A stretch of 39,022 nucleotides of DNA, from contig NZ_LUFH02000057.1 in assembly GCF_001586785.1 (NCBI RefSeq), positions 1-39,022 on the forward strand, in the 5' to 3' direction. Origin of the DNA: Sphaerospermopsis aphanizomenoides BCCUSP55 (GTDB lineage Bacteria > Cyanobacteriota > Cyanobacteriia > Cyanobacteriales > Nostocaceae). This document shows, in pieces, positions 1 through 10,300 of this stretch; position 1 is the stretch's first letter; every line of letters starts with the position of its first letter. The translations under genes were made by a program, and so were the position numbers. The notes below the pieces were generated by a model, which saw only the letters and a list, made by a program, of their open reading frames with translations, was not told the origin of the DNA and searched no databases.

Positions 1-123
1 GTTCAAGTCCTCCACTTTTACAAAGTGGTTCTTGTCCAGGTGTGGTTGAATCCTCAACTGTATTGTCTACCCTGCCCCCTGCTCCCTGCACCCTGCCCCC
101 TGTTCTCCAATTACCAAACAGAG

Positions 124-573
124 TTATCTGTAGATACCGTTGTTAATACGATCATCTCCTTCGTTGAAGTTAGGCTCGTATTCTGTAACAGCGAAATTAT
201 CTAAGTTGGCTTGTAAGGTTTGTTTTTGACGATCGCTCAATCCAGGCAAATTCAACACATCCTCTACACTCTTGTAAGGAGCATTTTTGATGATTTTCTT
301 AGCCAAGGTGGGATAAAGCCCTGGATACTGTTGAAAAGCAGCAATGTTGGTATTATTCAAATCAATTTTTTTACCAAAATCAGTTCCTAGCTTGGCATCT
401 GCCTTATTTTGGCGTGCAATTGCCAAAACTGGGGCTTGAGGCCAAGTTATGTTGTTGAAACTTGCAGCTTGGGCTGTTTGAGTTGTTCCTAGCCATCCCC
501 AGCAGCCTAAGAACAAACTAAAGACTGTTAATAAACGTAATAATCCTTTCACGATTTTTCTACCTCTTTCCAT
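124..573 (-). CDS. psbU: Photosystem II 12 kDa extrinsic protein PsbU
   Basis: PsbU is a lumenal extrinsic subunit that stabilises the oxygen-evolving manganese cluster of photosystem II. The 149-residue product starts at ATG 573; the frame could be extended by one TTG codon, which is less likely. The N-terminus is a signal peptide: basic [10 protein letters not shown], a hydrophobic stretch, then the cleavage-type motif TAQAAS near residue 38. The mature part has the helix-hairpin-helix-like region typical of PsbU ([20 protein letters not shown], then LPGLSDRQK). The C-terminus ends NNGIYR. Length and order match the family closely. It is monocistronic as far as can be seen; the next gene upstream is on the same strand but about 390 bases away. 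Confidence 0.96.
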   Translation of the reverse strand: MERGRKIVKGLLRLLTVFSLFLGCWGWLGTTQTAQAASFNNITWPQAPVLAIARQNKADAKLGTDFGKKIDLNNTNIAAFQQYPGLYPTLAKKIIKNAPYKSVEDVLNLPGLSDRQKQTLQANLDNFAVTEYEPNFNEGDDRINNGIYR

Positions 574-576
574 CAA

Positions 577-962
577 ACAGAAATAAAAGCTTTCAACTAG
601 AAGCTGTCAACTGTGGGCTGAAGTGAGAAGTATGAAGTATTTATTTAACCCCACTGATCGCTCTGAGGGGTGATGGTACTGTTTCCTCTGACTTCATGCT
701 TGGATTGATAGCTGATAGCTGAATCAACACACAGCAGTCATCAGAAACTAATATACAGCTTAGTGAACTACCGGAACTTAGCTATGGTTGAAGTTGTAAA
801 TTCCAATATTCTTCCTCAATACCATGTTAAGGATTTTTGTCTATTTTTAATATGTAAAGATTTATTTCGAGTGCTGAGTGTTGAGTGCTGAGTGCTTACG
901 AATTAAGGGGGTAGTAACTGCAAGAAATCAAGAGCATTTTGGGTGTCGTCTGTAGGTTACTT
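577..962. other. Intergenic region upstream of psbU
   Basis: No convincing gene is seen in these 386 bases. They should hold the psbU promoter, but no clear -35/-10 pair stands out. There is a short tandem stretch of 'gctgagtgctgagt' type near 871-897 and small repeats such as 'tagctgatagctga' near 708-722, both typical STRR debris of Nostocales genomes. Confidence 0.5.
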
Positions 963-1742
963 CTATGCCAGAATCGCTGCTAGTAAGAATAAGCTGTCTA
1001 CTAAAATTGTACTCAAAACTGCGCCACCAAAGGCGTACCAATAGCTTTCCTTGTTACCTAAAGATACAAGCCCTACTGTCAGGAGTGCTAAGGCCAGAAT
1101 AATTGCCCAGCCTTCTCCCCAAGGAGTCTGCACTTGTAACAAAGCATTTTTTAAGATTTGTGACGCTCCACTGGCATCTGTTCTCATAATTTGCCGCCAA
1201 TAGGGCATTAAATCTACTAGATAAAAATATATGTCTGTTAAGACTGTGCCGAATAGAGAACCTAGATAAAACCAGTTACCGACTTTACCCCAATTGCGCC
1301 ATAGACACCAGAGGGCAAAAGGTAAGCCAATAGATTCTATTGGTAAATGCCATAAAGGTTCCCAACGTAACCAACCCCAGTAAATCGCCCCTGTTAGCCA
1401 ACTCCAGCTAAATCCTAAGAGTAAATCTCCCCACAGATAGGTTTGTGGACGTGACATTAAGTTCAAACTCAACCAAATCCAAAATACTGTCGTCACTAAA
1501 CTGACGGTGGGTAGCGATCGCACTAGGGGCGCTTCTATAAATACTGGTACTGTTACTAAAAACACCGCCGCAGCAAAAACTAACCAAATTTGCCGAGTGG
1601 CTATTCTATCAGCAAAGGAAGGCGATAAGGAAAGAGCCGACTCTAATTCTTGGATACCTCTGTGCCTAGTATCAGCGGTATGTAAATCAGTATTAATAGA
1701 AGATTTGACGGCAGAGTAGGATGAAAACGTATTATTAATCAA
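963..1742 (-). CDS. DUF3120 family membrane protein
   Basis: A 259-residue polytopic membrane protein that resembles the cyanobacterial DUF3120 family; its function is unknown. After a polar N-terminus of about 45 residues there are roughly six hydrophobic segments (for example WLVFAAAVFLVTVPVFI, WGDLLLGFSWSWLTGAIYWG and the C-terminal ILVDSLFLLAAILA). Tryptophan-rich loops and the DLMPYWR segment are typical. No ATG is available near the N-terminus; the first in-frame start is TTG at 1742, so the start is uncertain and the polar leader may be partly untranslated. It stands alone between psbU and uppP. Confidence 0.75.
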   Translation of the reverse strand: MINNTFSSYSAVKSSINTDLHTADTRHRGIQELESALSLSPSFADRIATRQIWLVFAAAVFLVTVPVFIEAPLVRSLPTVSLVTTVFWIWLSLNLMSRPQTYLWGDLLLGFSWSWLTGAIYWGWLRWEPLWHLPIESIGLPFALWCLWRNWGKVGNWFYLGSLFGTVLTDIYFYLVDLMPYWRQIMRTDASGASQILKNALLQVQTPWGEGWAIILALALLTVGLVSLGNKESYWYAFGGAVLSTILVDSLFLLAAILA

Positions 1743-1849
1743 TGTTTTTAATATTTGTTACTAAACTTTACTTATCTACAATATCACACTCTAAAATCCC
1801 CCCTAGGGGCATAATTGATTATATGGCCAATATTAAGGAATAGGGAATA

Positions 1850-1915
1850 GGAGTTCAGGAGTTCAGTAGTTCAGTAGAATCAGAAGAATTTATTTCTCCC
1901 CTACCTCCCCTGCCT
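1850..1915. repeat. STRR stretch upstream of uppP
   Basis: Degenerate tandem units ('ggagttcaggagttcagtagttcag', then pyrimidine-rich 'ctcccctacctcccctgcctcc') lie in the gap between the DUF3120 gene and uppP. Nothing coding is seen in this gap. Confidence 0.5.
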
Positions 1916-2006
1916 CCGATAAATCTTACCCGGAAAAACAGATGACAAGAACGGATCAGGATGGATAATTTGCTAAAATTACGCATCCATTTTGGGAGTC
2001 TGGTTG

Positions 2007-2915
2007 ATGGCGACAATCTTAGAATTAAGTAGTATGGGTTTACTATCCTCGCAACTGCTGGCCGTGGCAGAAAACACAGCAAAAATTACCCCGGAATGGT
2101 TGCAGGCATTTATTTTGGGTATAGTTCAAGGTATTACAGAGTTTTTACCCATTAGCAGTACAGCACATCTGTTAATTGTCACTAAGATATTTGCTTGGAA
2201 AGAACTAGGTTCTAAAGACTTTGTTGATGCCATTCAATTTGGCAGTGTGCTTGCTATTTTGTTATATTTTTGGTCGTTGATTTCTAGCCTTGTTAAAGGT
2301 GCAATTGCCGCACTGAAGGAGCAAGATTGGGAACGTGAGGAATGGAAAATCACCGTGGGTATTGCGGTAGGAACAATACCTGCATTACTTGTGGGTTTTC
2401 TGTTAAAAGACATTTTACCTGAGAGTGCATTAATTATTGGTATAATGTCAGTAGTAATGGCAATTTTACTAGGCTTGGCAGAAAAAATTGGTACTCGCAA
2501 GCGTGGTTTTGATTCCTTGCAAATTCGAGATGGTATATTAGTAGGATTGGGACAAACTCTAGCTTTGATTCCTGGTGTTTCTCGTTCTGGTTCAACATTG
2601 ACAACGGCTTTATTTTTAGGATTAGAACGTGATACAGCCGCTAAGTTTTCATTTTTGTTAGGATTTCCCACTTTGACCATTGCCACCTTGTATAAAAGTC
2701 TAAAAATATTCAAACAGTTTCAGGAACAACAGTTACCAGATAATATAGTTTTACTACTAGTTATAGGGATTGTTACCACCTTTATTTTTTCCTACCTATC
2801 AATTGCATTTCTAATTCGGTACTTACAAACCAAAAATACCTATGTTTTTGTCTGGTATAGATTGGCTTTTGGCAGTGCCATTTTGTGTGCGATCGCATCA
2901 GGTTGGCAAGGATAA
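2007..2915 (+). CDS. uppP: Undecaprenyl-diphosphatase UppP (BacA)
   Basis: This integral membrane enzyme dephosphorylates undecaprenyl diphosphate to recycle the lipid carrier for peptidoglycan and polysaccharide export. It shows both signature motifs: GIVQGITEFLPISSTAH near the N-terminus and PGVSRSGST in the second half. Hydrophobic helices span the whole protein. The start is taken at ATG 2007 (MATILELSS), which has GGAG at 1995-1998 eight bases upstream; a TTG at 1992 in the same frame would put the Shine-Dalgarno inside the gene. The product of 302 residues is slightly longer than the usual 270 because of the N-terminal segment before TPEWLQAFILG. A HIP1 octamer sits at 2889-2896 inside the coding end. 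Confidence 0.95.
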   Translation: MATILELSSMGLLSSQLLAVAENTAKITPEWLQAFILGIVQGITEFLPISSTAHLLIVTKIFAWKELGSKDFVDAIQFGSVLAILLYFWSLISSLVKGAIAALKEQDWEREEWKITVGIAVGTIPALLVGFLLKDILPESALIIGIMSVVMAILLGLAEKIGTRKRGFDSLQIRDGILVGLGQTLALIPGVSRSGSTLTTALFLGLERDTAAKFSFLLGFPTLTIATLYKSLKIFKQFQEQQLPDNIVLLLVIGIVTTFIFSYLSIAFLIRYLQTKNTYVFVWYRLAFGSAILCAIASGWQG

Positions 2916-3089
2916 TTGTAAGCATTCAGCTATCAGTAATCAGTAATCAGCTTGAAACTATAAGTAGATAGGTTTTTCATCAAATCAACAGTTTGCCCAA
3001 TTCCACAATAGACATTTACAGGCTGGCCTTTATCTTTGTTTTTTCAATTTCTTACTGACGGCTGATTGCTGAATACTTACGGATAAGTA

Positions 3090-3206
3090 TATAGGAATCA
3101 TATTTGATTCTTGAAAAACACTCCGTACACTTCCCCTGTTCCCTGTTCCCTGTTAAGAGTTACCTCTCTACACAGATAATTTCAAAAATCAAATACCAGT
3201 CCTATA
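3090..3206 (-). mobile_element. 117-bp MITE-like repeat, family A copy 1
   Basis: This stretch is the reverse complement of 12764-12880 with only a few mismatches over 117 bases. Each copy ends in an imperfect inverted repeat of about 27 bases: TATAGGA at the tip, then TATTTGATT(T/C)TTGAAA further in. The middle contains an STRR (ccctgtt units). No open reading frame fits inside. The structure suggests a non-autonomous miniature transposable element. It lies in the uppP to radical-SAM gap (2916-3313), which otherwise holds only STRRs. Confidence 0.8.
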
Positions 3207-3270
3207 GAAGGGTATGGGTGTTCTTAATTTTGAATTTTGGATTGTTTTGAGCAACTTCAATCTAAAACTT

Positions 3271-3304
3271 TATTCCCTATTCCCTATTCCCTATTCCCTA
3301 TTTT
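3271..3304 (+). repeat. Heptanucleotide STRR (TATTCCC)n
   Basis: Four to five perfect tandem copies of TATTCCC end ten bases before the start codon of the radical-SAM gene at 3314. The ribosome-binding region of that gene is therefore repeat-derived; no canonical Shine-Dalgarno is seen. Confidence 0.9.
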
Positions 3305-3313
3305 TAATTTCCC

Positions 3314-4639
3314 ATGAATACCATTCATCCTGCTAAAATTACCAAGGTGCTTTCCGAATCCATCGCTGCTGAAATTGGCTTTGAGGTGGGTGATGCAATT
3401 GTTGCTATTAATGGTGTACAACCTCGTGATTTAATTGATTATCAGTTTTTATGTGCAGATGAATTTTTAGAACTAGAAGTTTTAGATACTACTGGTAAAA
3501 CTCATCATATTGAAATTGAAAAAGATTATGATGACGATTTGGGTTTAGAATTTGAAACCGCTTTATTTGATGGGTTAATTCAGTGTAATAACCGTTGTCC
3601 CTTTTGCTTTATTGATCAACAACCACCGGGTAAACGTTCTAGTTTGTATTTTAAAGATGATGATTATCGCTTGAGTTTCTTATATGGTTCTTATTTAACA
3701 CTGACCAATTTACCAGAAAAAGAATGGCAGCGGATTGAACAAATGCGGTTATCTCCCTTGTATGTTTCTGTTCATGCGACAGAACCAGAAGTGAGAATTA
3801 GATTATTAAAAAATAACCGTGCCGGACAAATTTTAGAACAAATCAAATGGTTTCAAAAAAGAAGGTTACAAATTCATGCTCAAGTTGTGGTTTGTCCAGG
3901 GATAAACGATGGTGAACATTTAGAGCGGACATTACGAGATTTAACATCTTTTCATACTGGGGAAATACCTGCGGTAGCATCAGTGGCAGTTGTTCCAGTT
4001 GGTTTAACTCGATTTCGTCCCCAAGAAGATGAACTGATACCTGTAACTCCAGAAAAAGCACGGGAAGTAATTAGTCAAGTGAAATTACTGTCCCAAGAAT
4101 TTCGGCAAAAATACGGTTCTAGCGTGGCTTGGTTAGCTGATGAGTGGTTTTTAATTGCTGGGGAAGAATTACCTAGTGAAGCTGAATATGAAGAATATCC
4201 GCAAATAGATAATGGCGTGGGTTCAATTCGCTTATTTATTAAACAATTTACCTATGCTGCTCAGGAATTATTACCCGCTAAAATTGCTGAACCGAAAAAA
4301 TTAACTTGGGTTGTAGGTAATGCTGTAGAACAGGCATTTAAACCTCTTGTGAAACAGTTAAATGCTGTGGCAGGATTAGAGGTAAATATGCGTGCTTTAT
4401 GTAGCGATTATTGGGGGCAAAATATCAGTGTTACGGGATTATTAACTGGACATGATTTAATTTTCCACTTACAGGGGCAAGATTTAGGAGAGGGTATTTT
4501 GCTACCCAGTGTGATGCTTAAACATGGGGAGTTAATATTTTTAGATGATATGACCGTGGAGGAAGTATCTCGTCAATTGAATATCAGCATATTCCCCGTA
4601 GCGGGAGTTGAAGATTTAATTAATACTTGTTGCCAGTAG
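3314..4639 (+). CDS. PDZ/radical-SAM/DUF512 protein (TIGR03279-type cyanobacterial FeS oxidoreductase)
   Basis: A 441-residue protein of the family described as a putative FeS-containing, cyanobacteria-specific oxidoreductase. Residues 1-70 look like a PDZ-type domain (EIGFEVGDAIVAINGVQPRDL). Next is a radical-SAM-like cluster motif, C91, C95 and C98 in CNNRCPFCFIDQ, which is CX3CX2C. The C-terminal half fits DUF512 (for example RFRPQEDELIPVTPEKA and SVMLKHGELIFLDDMTVEEV). The substrate is unknown. It is transcribed alone; downstream is a repeat-rich gap. Confidence 0.9.
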   Translation: MNTIHPAKITKVLSESIAAEIGFEVGDAIVAINGVQPRDLIDYQFLCADEFLELEVLDTTGKTHHIEIEKDYDDDLGLEFETALFDGLIQCNNRCPFCFIDQQPPGKRSSLYFKDDDYRLSFLYGSYLTLTNLPEKEWQRIEQMRLSPLYVSVHATEPEVRIRLLKNNRAGQILEQIKWFQKRRLQIHAQVVVCPGINDGEHLERTLRDLTSFHTGEIPAVASVAVVPVGLTRFRPQEDELIPVTPEKAREVISQVKLLSQEFRQKYGSSVAWLADEWFLIAGEELPSEAEYEEYPQIDNGVGSIRLFIKQFTYAAQELLPAKIAEPKKLTWVVGNAVEQAFKPLVKQLNAVAGLEVNMRALCSDYWGQNISVTGLLTGHDLIFHLQGQDLGEGILLPSVMLKHGELIFLDDMTVEEVSRQLNISIFPVAGVEDLINTCCQ

Positions 4640-4868
4640 TTATAGGATTTTGGATTTTGAATTTTGGATTGACTCCACCCTAAAGTGTAGAGCTTGAAAA
4701 TTTTGGATTTGGGATTTACGTTAGCGAAGCGTACGCAGCGCAGCGAGTATTTTTCCGTCCTGAAAGACCAGGAGCTATACCACATTTTTTTAATCTAAAA
4801 TCTAAAATCTAAAATTCCTTGTCACCTGTCACTTGCTATATTAGTCAGCATTAAATTACTAATTACCT
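4640..4868. repeat. Repeat-rich gap with STRR and palindromic GC element
   Basis: Degenerate 'ggattttgaattttgg' units at about 4645-4670 and 4800-4815 flank a GC-rich element at about 4719-4750 (ttagcgaagcgtacgcagcg, then cagcgagta). The latter resembles short dispersed palindromic repeats common in Nostoc and relatives. No gene was found. Confidence 0.55.
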
Positions 4869-7028
4869 ATGATTAAAAATATGAAATTCCCATGGAAACA
4901 AGTGGGATTATTCTGCTTAAACTTAAATTTTTTAATCTTTGATTTTTTGGTAATTTTGCCCACACAAGCGGCAACAGCAGCAGACGTATTGAGCGTCATT
5001 AAAAGCCAGAAAAATGGCAATCAAGGGTTAATTGTTAGTAGGAAACCTAATACCAGGAAGCCAAAAACGCAAACTCGACGGATAACTGTTGGCAAAAAAA
5101 ATAAGATCAAAAAACCAAAAACTAAACCTAGACAAATAACACCAAAAACGCTTCCCCAATCAAAACCCGCTGCTAAAGTCACGCCCCAAAATTTCCAGGA
5201 AGATATTGATCTGCTGGAGTCAACGGTTCGTTTGGATGTCATACCCAATTCTAATCAACCGATTAGTAATAAAGATGCTGTTGCACTGCAACGAGAATTA
5301 GAAAATCTGATTGGTAGAGTCCAAAGCGCCCATTTAGCAGCTTCAGTTAATAATGGTGGTGTGAATATGACTAAACCCCAATCGTTGAAGTCAGAAACTC
5401 CCAAGTTAGCATCTACCGAAACAACAAACCTGAGTTTAGAACAAACTTTAGCCCAAGCGCAGGAAGTTGCCAAAAACATACCTGTGTTAATTTCCCAAAA
5501 AAACTATGCCTTGGTACGTCAACAGTGGTTAAAGGCAAAAACAAATTTATGGCAACAATTTCCTGTTAATCAACGTATAGCCCAACCAGAAATTCGGGCT
5601 GTTTGGTTAGATCGGGGGACAATTGTTAAGGCTGGTAATGAAGCAGGATTAGCACCAATTTTTGATCGCTTGGCGCTGGCAGGAATTAATACTGTATTTT
5701 TTGAAACTGTCAATGCTAGTTATACGATTTATCCCAGTCAGGTTGCACCACAACAAAACCCCTTAATTCAAGACTGGGACCCATTAGCAGTAGCAGTGAA
5801 ATTAGCCCATGAACGGGGGATGGAGTTACACGCTTGGGTGTGGACTTTTGCGGCTGGTAATCGCCGTCATAATGAAATTATTGGTGTCAGTCCTGATTAT
5901 CCAGGGCCTGTACTGGCAGCAAATCCCAATTGGGCAAATTATGATCAGCGTGGGCAAATGATTCCGGCTGGTCAGACAAAGCCTTTTTTAGACCCAGCTA
6001 ATCCTCAAGTACGTGAGTATTTATTAAAGCTGTACGCAGAAATTGTCACTCGTTATCAAGTCGATGGTTTACATCTAGACTATATTCGCTATCCCTTTCA
6101 AGACCCTTTTTCTGGTCGAACCTACGGTTATGGTAAAGCTGCTAGAGAGAAGTTTCAGCAACAAACTGGTGTAGATCCTCTGAAAATTTCTCCTAATCAG
6201 CGGGATTTATGGCAAAAGTGGACAGCATTCCGCACTGAACAAGTTGATAGCTTTGTGGGTGAAGTTGCCCAGATGTTGCGACAAAAGCGATCTTATTTAG
6301 TTTTATCAGTGGCGGTGTTTCCATTAGCAGAATATGAGCGAGTGCAAAAAATTCAACAGCATTGGGAAGTTTGGGCTAGACGAGGAGATATAGATTTAGT
6401 TGTGCCGATGACTTATGCCTTAGATACTCCTCGCTTTCAAAGATTAGCAGAACCTTGGATTCATTCTACTAAGTTAGGTTCTACTTTATTAGTTCCTGGT
6501 ATTCGTTTGCTTTCTTTACCCAGTGTAGGAGCATTTGACCAATTACAACTGCTGAGGGATTTACCTGTTAGTGGTTATGCTTTATTTGCTGCTGAAAATT
6601 TTAATAAGAATTTAGACGAAATATTGATTAGCACTCAAGGGAAGGTGCAAAATACAAAGAATGATCCTATTCCTCAACGTCAGCCTTTTCGGACTGCGGC
6701 TTTTAGGTATGCTGCTTTGCAAAAAGAATGGCAATTGGTCTGGGAGAAGAGTGAGCGATCGCCTAATAAATCTCTAACTACAATTGCTGATTTTAAGAAT
6801 CAGACCCAAGAATTACAAAATGCTTTAAATCAGCTGGCAGTTTTACCTTCTGCTAGTAATTTGATTAGTGCTAGAGGTTCACTGTCTCGTTTTCAGTCTC
6901 AATTTAAAACTTGGATGAGTGTACTAATTGCTGACAATCCTTATCAAGTGAAAGTCTGGGAAAATCGCTTGTTAACTATAGAAAGGTTACTACGTTATGG
7001 TGAGAAAAGAGTAATTAATAAAAATTAA
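4869..7028 (+). CDS. GHL10-type glycoside hydrolase (family-10-like, YddW-related)
   Basis: A 719-residue exported or membrane-anchored protein. Residues 10-40 form a signal or anchor segment ending PTQAATAA. Residues 55-105 are strongly basic and proline/lysine rich (KPKTKPRQITPKT), which may bind the cell wall or act as a linker. From about residue 241 (EIRAVWLDRGT) to about 570 lies the (beta/alpha)8 GHL10 catalytic domain: NTVFFETVNASYTIYPS, ELHAWVWTFAAGN, then VDGLHLDYIRYPF, where the HLDYIRYP block is the best marker. The C-terminal 130 residues are helical and unassigned. The family is thought to act on cell-wall or extracellular glycans; the substrate is unknown. M6 (ATG 4884) is an alternative start. 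Confidence 0.85.
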   Translation: MIKNMKFPWKQVGLFCLNLNFLIFDFLVILPTQAATAADVLSVIKSQKNGNQGLIVSRKPNTRKPKTQTRRITVGKKNKIKKPKTKPRQITPKTLPQSKPAAKVTPQNFQEDIDLLESTVRLDVIPNSNQPISNKDAVALQRELENLIGRVQSAHLAASVNNGGVNMTKPQSLKSETPKLASTETTNLSLEQTLAQAQEVAKNIPVLISQKNYALVRQQWLKAKTNLWQQFPVNQRIAQPEIRAVWLDRGTIVKAGNEAGLAPIFDRLALAGINTVFFETVNASYTIYPSQVAPQQNPLIQDWDPLAVAVKLAHERGMELHAWVWTFAAGNRRHNEIIGVSPDYPGPVLAANPNWANYDQRGQMIPAGQTKPFLDPANPQVREYLLKLYAEIVTRYQVDGLHLDYIRYPFQDPFSGRTYGYGKAAREKFQQQTGVDPLKISPNQRDLWQKWTAFRTEQVDSFVGEVAQMLRQKRSYLVLSVAVFPLAEYERVQKIQQHWEVWARRGDIDLVVPMTYALDTPRFQRLAEPWIHSTKLGSTLLVPGIRLLSLPSVGAFDQLQLLRDLPVSGYALFAAENFNKNLDEILISTQGKVQNTKNDPIPQRQPFRTAAFRYAALQKEWQLVWEKSERSPNKSLTTIADFKNQTQELQNALNQLAVLPSASNLISARGSLSRFQSQFKTWMSVLIADNPYQVKVWENRLLTIERLLRYGEKRVINKN

Positions 7029-7065
7029 AACTTTAAACTTTAAACTTTAAAGTTTAAAAAGGAGT
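7029..7065. terminator. A/T-rich palindrome after the hydrolase gene
   Basis: Tandem 'actttaaactttaa' units end in 'actttaaagttta', which can fold into an A/T hairpin just after the stop codon. It could act as a weak terminator or simply be an STRR. Confidence 0.35.
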
Positions 7066-7083
7066 TCAGAAGTTCAGAATAAA

Positions 7084-7180
7084 TACAGCATATTGCAGAT
7101 CAATAAGGTACAAGTTTTTATAACAAAGCCTTGCACCAAAAGGGTTTTACTGCTGACCGCTGACAGATGAAAGCTGCTGT
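7084..7180 (+). repeat. Dispersed repeat family B, copy 1
   Basis: About 80-97 bases here are the near-perfect reverse complement of 32020-32116. The best-conserved block runs from 'tacagcatattgcagatcaa' to 'tgctgaccgctga'. No protein is encoded. It sits in the gap before the histidine kinase gene, where no other gene is seen (7029-7378). Confidence 0.8.
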
Positions 7181-7378
7181 CAGGAGAAAGAATTAATCTT
7201 TCTTCTAGCCAATGCCGCTGCCCTCAAGATTTATTAGTAATAATACGCATATAATTGTTTTATCGTAAACATAATAAATACTGTACTTGACGCGATATAA
7301 TCTTAGCTATTTAAAGCCACAATATGAAAATCAGTGGTTTTTAATCAAAATTGTTTGGTAGTGAATTTTAAATCAATT

Positions 7379-10300
7379 ATGCAAGTATCACCTCACTATC
7401 TCGTACTCCAAAGTTTAGATTCAATTATCGACCGTTCGCCACTGACTGTTGCACCGGAAACCTTGGTATTAGATGCGATCACTCTCATGGTAGAAAGGTG
7501 TCAAGGAGTTTTGGTAAAGTCTGATTGCCAATTAGTAGGGTGCTTAACACAACAAGATATCATGAGACTTGTGGCTGCAAGGACTGAGTTAAAAAACACA
7601 ACCATTGCTGAAGTCATGCAAACCTCAATGATGAAACTCAACTTGCCAGCAATTAAAAGTCTAACAACTGTAATGCCATGGTTGTCTCAGGCTCAGTTAG
7701 TGGCTATTGTCGATGAACAAGATCAAACTGTGGGAGTGATTACTCCTGAAAGTATTTGTCTGGCCTTGGAAGTAGTAGAAGTGTTGGAAAATCAACTTTT
7801 GCAATCTCGGCAAATGTTGCAGTTGATTATGGACACTATTCCCCATAGTATTTTTTGGAAAGATATCAATTCTGTGTTTTTGGGATGTAATCGCAACTTT
7901 GCGAAAATGGTAGGTTTTGAAAATCCAGAAGATATTATCGGGAAAACAGACTATGATTTAGTTGCCAACCAAGAACAAGCAGAATTTTACCGTGCTTACG
8001 ATGCTGCGGTGATGCAGACCAATCAAGCCCAATATCAGGCTATCACGCCCAAGCAGCAAGCAGATGGCAGTCAGATTTGGCTGGAAACAAATAAAGTTCC
8101 CTTGCACAATACAGAAGGGCAGGTGGTTGGTATGCTAGGGACAATAGAAGATATCACCAACAGGAAGCAAGCACAAGATGCTTTAGAAAAAAGTGAAGAA
8201 CGGTTTCGCTTTCTGGCTGAATCTATTCCGCAGCAGGTATGGATTGCTGATGCTGATGGTAATATTGAGTATATAAATCAACGTACCCTTGATGATTTTG
8301 GCTGCACACAAGATCAAGTTTTGAGTAGACAATGGATACAATGGGTACATCCTGATGATTTGCCTAATAGTATTAATATTTGGCATCAATCTTTATCCAC
8401 AGGCACAAATTATGAAGTAGAATTTCGCCTGTTTCAAAAAGCTTCAGGAATATATCGCTGGCATTTGGGACGAGCGTTACCGTTGCGCGATCGCCAAGGT
8501 AAAATTGTCAATTGGTTTGGCACTAACACTGACATTCACGACCGTGTTACAGCAGAAACTTCCCTGCGAGCAAGCGAAGAACGTTTCCGTAACTTAGTTG
8601 AAGCTAGTAGTGATTGGGTATGGGAAGTTGATGAAAATATCGTTTATACCTATGTTAGTCCTCAAGTACGAGAAATTTTAGGTTATGAACCCCAACAAGT
8701 TTTAGGAAAAACCCCTTTTGAACTCATGCCACTTGAAGAAGCAGCGCGTGTGAGTAAAATTTTTAGATCCATTACTGCTTCCAGACAATCCTTTAAATAT
8801 CTGGAAAATATCAATGTTCATCAAGATGGTCATCTAGTGGTTCTGGAAACTAATGGTGTTCCTATCTTTGATGTTGAGGGTAAATTTTGCGGCTATCGTG
8901 GCATTGATCGAGATATCACTGTTCGTCAACAAGAATCAGCAAAATTGTGGGAAACTCAACAGCGACTACAGGCAATTTTGGACAATTTACCGGCTGTAAT
9001 GTATTTATTAGATACAGAAAATAGATATTTATTAGTTAATAAGCAATTTGAAAAAATATCTGGTATCAATGAAGAACAGATAGTTGGTAAAAGTGTATAT
9101 GATATTTGGCCACAAGAAATTGCAGAAAAATTTGCAGCAGATAATCTAGCAGTAATTACTAGTGGTATATATAGAGAAAATGAAGAAATTGCTCCTCATG
9201 CAGATGGATTACATACCTATTTTTCTATTAAATTTCCTTTAAAAGATACCCAAGGAATTAATTATGCTATTTGTGGTATTTCTACAGATATTACAGACCG
9301 TAAATTAACCGAACAAGAATTGCGTCAAAGTGAAGAATACTTCCATTTATTAGTAGAAGGTGTAAAAGACTATGCAATTTATATGCTTGATCCTAACGGC
9401 AGGGTCATGAGTTGGAATTCTGGGGCAGAATGTATTACTGGCTATCAAGCAGTAGAAATTGTCGGACGTGATTTCTCTTGCTTTTTTCCACCTGAAGATA
9501 TTGCTAATGCCATACCCAAACAACAACTAGAAATAGCCAAGTTGAATTCTAGGTGTGAATGTGAAAGTATTTTTGTTCGCAAAGATGGCTCATACTTTTG
9601 GGCTAATTGTATTTTAACGCCATTGTCTGATGATACTGGTGAACTTCGAGGTTATTGTAAAATAACTCGTGATATTACAGAACGGAAGTTAACAGAAAAG
9701 TCTTTATTGAGACTGCAAAAAGCCATAGAAAGTACCAGCGATGGTATTAGTATTGCGGATATTTCTGGACAGATCATTTATGTCAATCCCGCTTTTACAG
9801 AAGTATTTGACTATACAGGAATTGAATTAAATTCTAATGGTGGTTTGGTAGCTACCTTCAGAAATGTCAAAGTGTTTGAAACAGTGTTTGCTACAGTCCA
9901 CAGAGGAGAGTCTTGGCATGGTGAAGTGAGTATGCAAACTCGGAGTGGTAACTATGTGCAGATTTATTTGCGGACTGATGCAATTAAAGATGCTACTGAA
10001 AAAATTGTTTATTTCGTAAGTATATACACTGATATTACCCAAAGCAGATTGATTGAAGAAGGTTTAAGGTTACGAGATCGGGCGATTGCTGCCAGCAGTA
10101 ACGGCATTATTATTGCTGATATTACCATACCCGATGGCTCAATTACCTATGTTAATCCTGCCTTTGAACGCATGACTGGTTATACAGCCACGGAAGTGAT
10201 CAGACAAAATTTTCGGTTGTTCCTGGGTGCTGATATTAATCAATCAGCCTTAGAACAAATGAGAACAGCCATGCAAGCAGGACAAGACTGTACAGTGATG

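Noticed and set aside
1-123. Possible gene end at the left edge
   Set aside because: The stretch is dominated by a ccctgc-type STRR and no frame shows a recognisable protein.
1507-1719. Plus-strand open frame of 70 codons
   Set aside because: It lies entirely opposite the DUF3120 gene and has no protein-like features.
2234-2713. Minus-strand open frame of 159 codons
   Set aside because: It is opposite uppP, whose motifs are unambiguous; the frame is a shadow.
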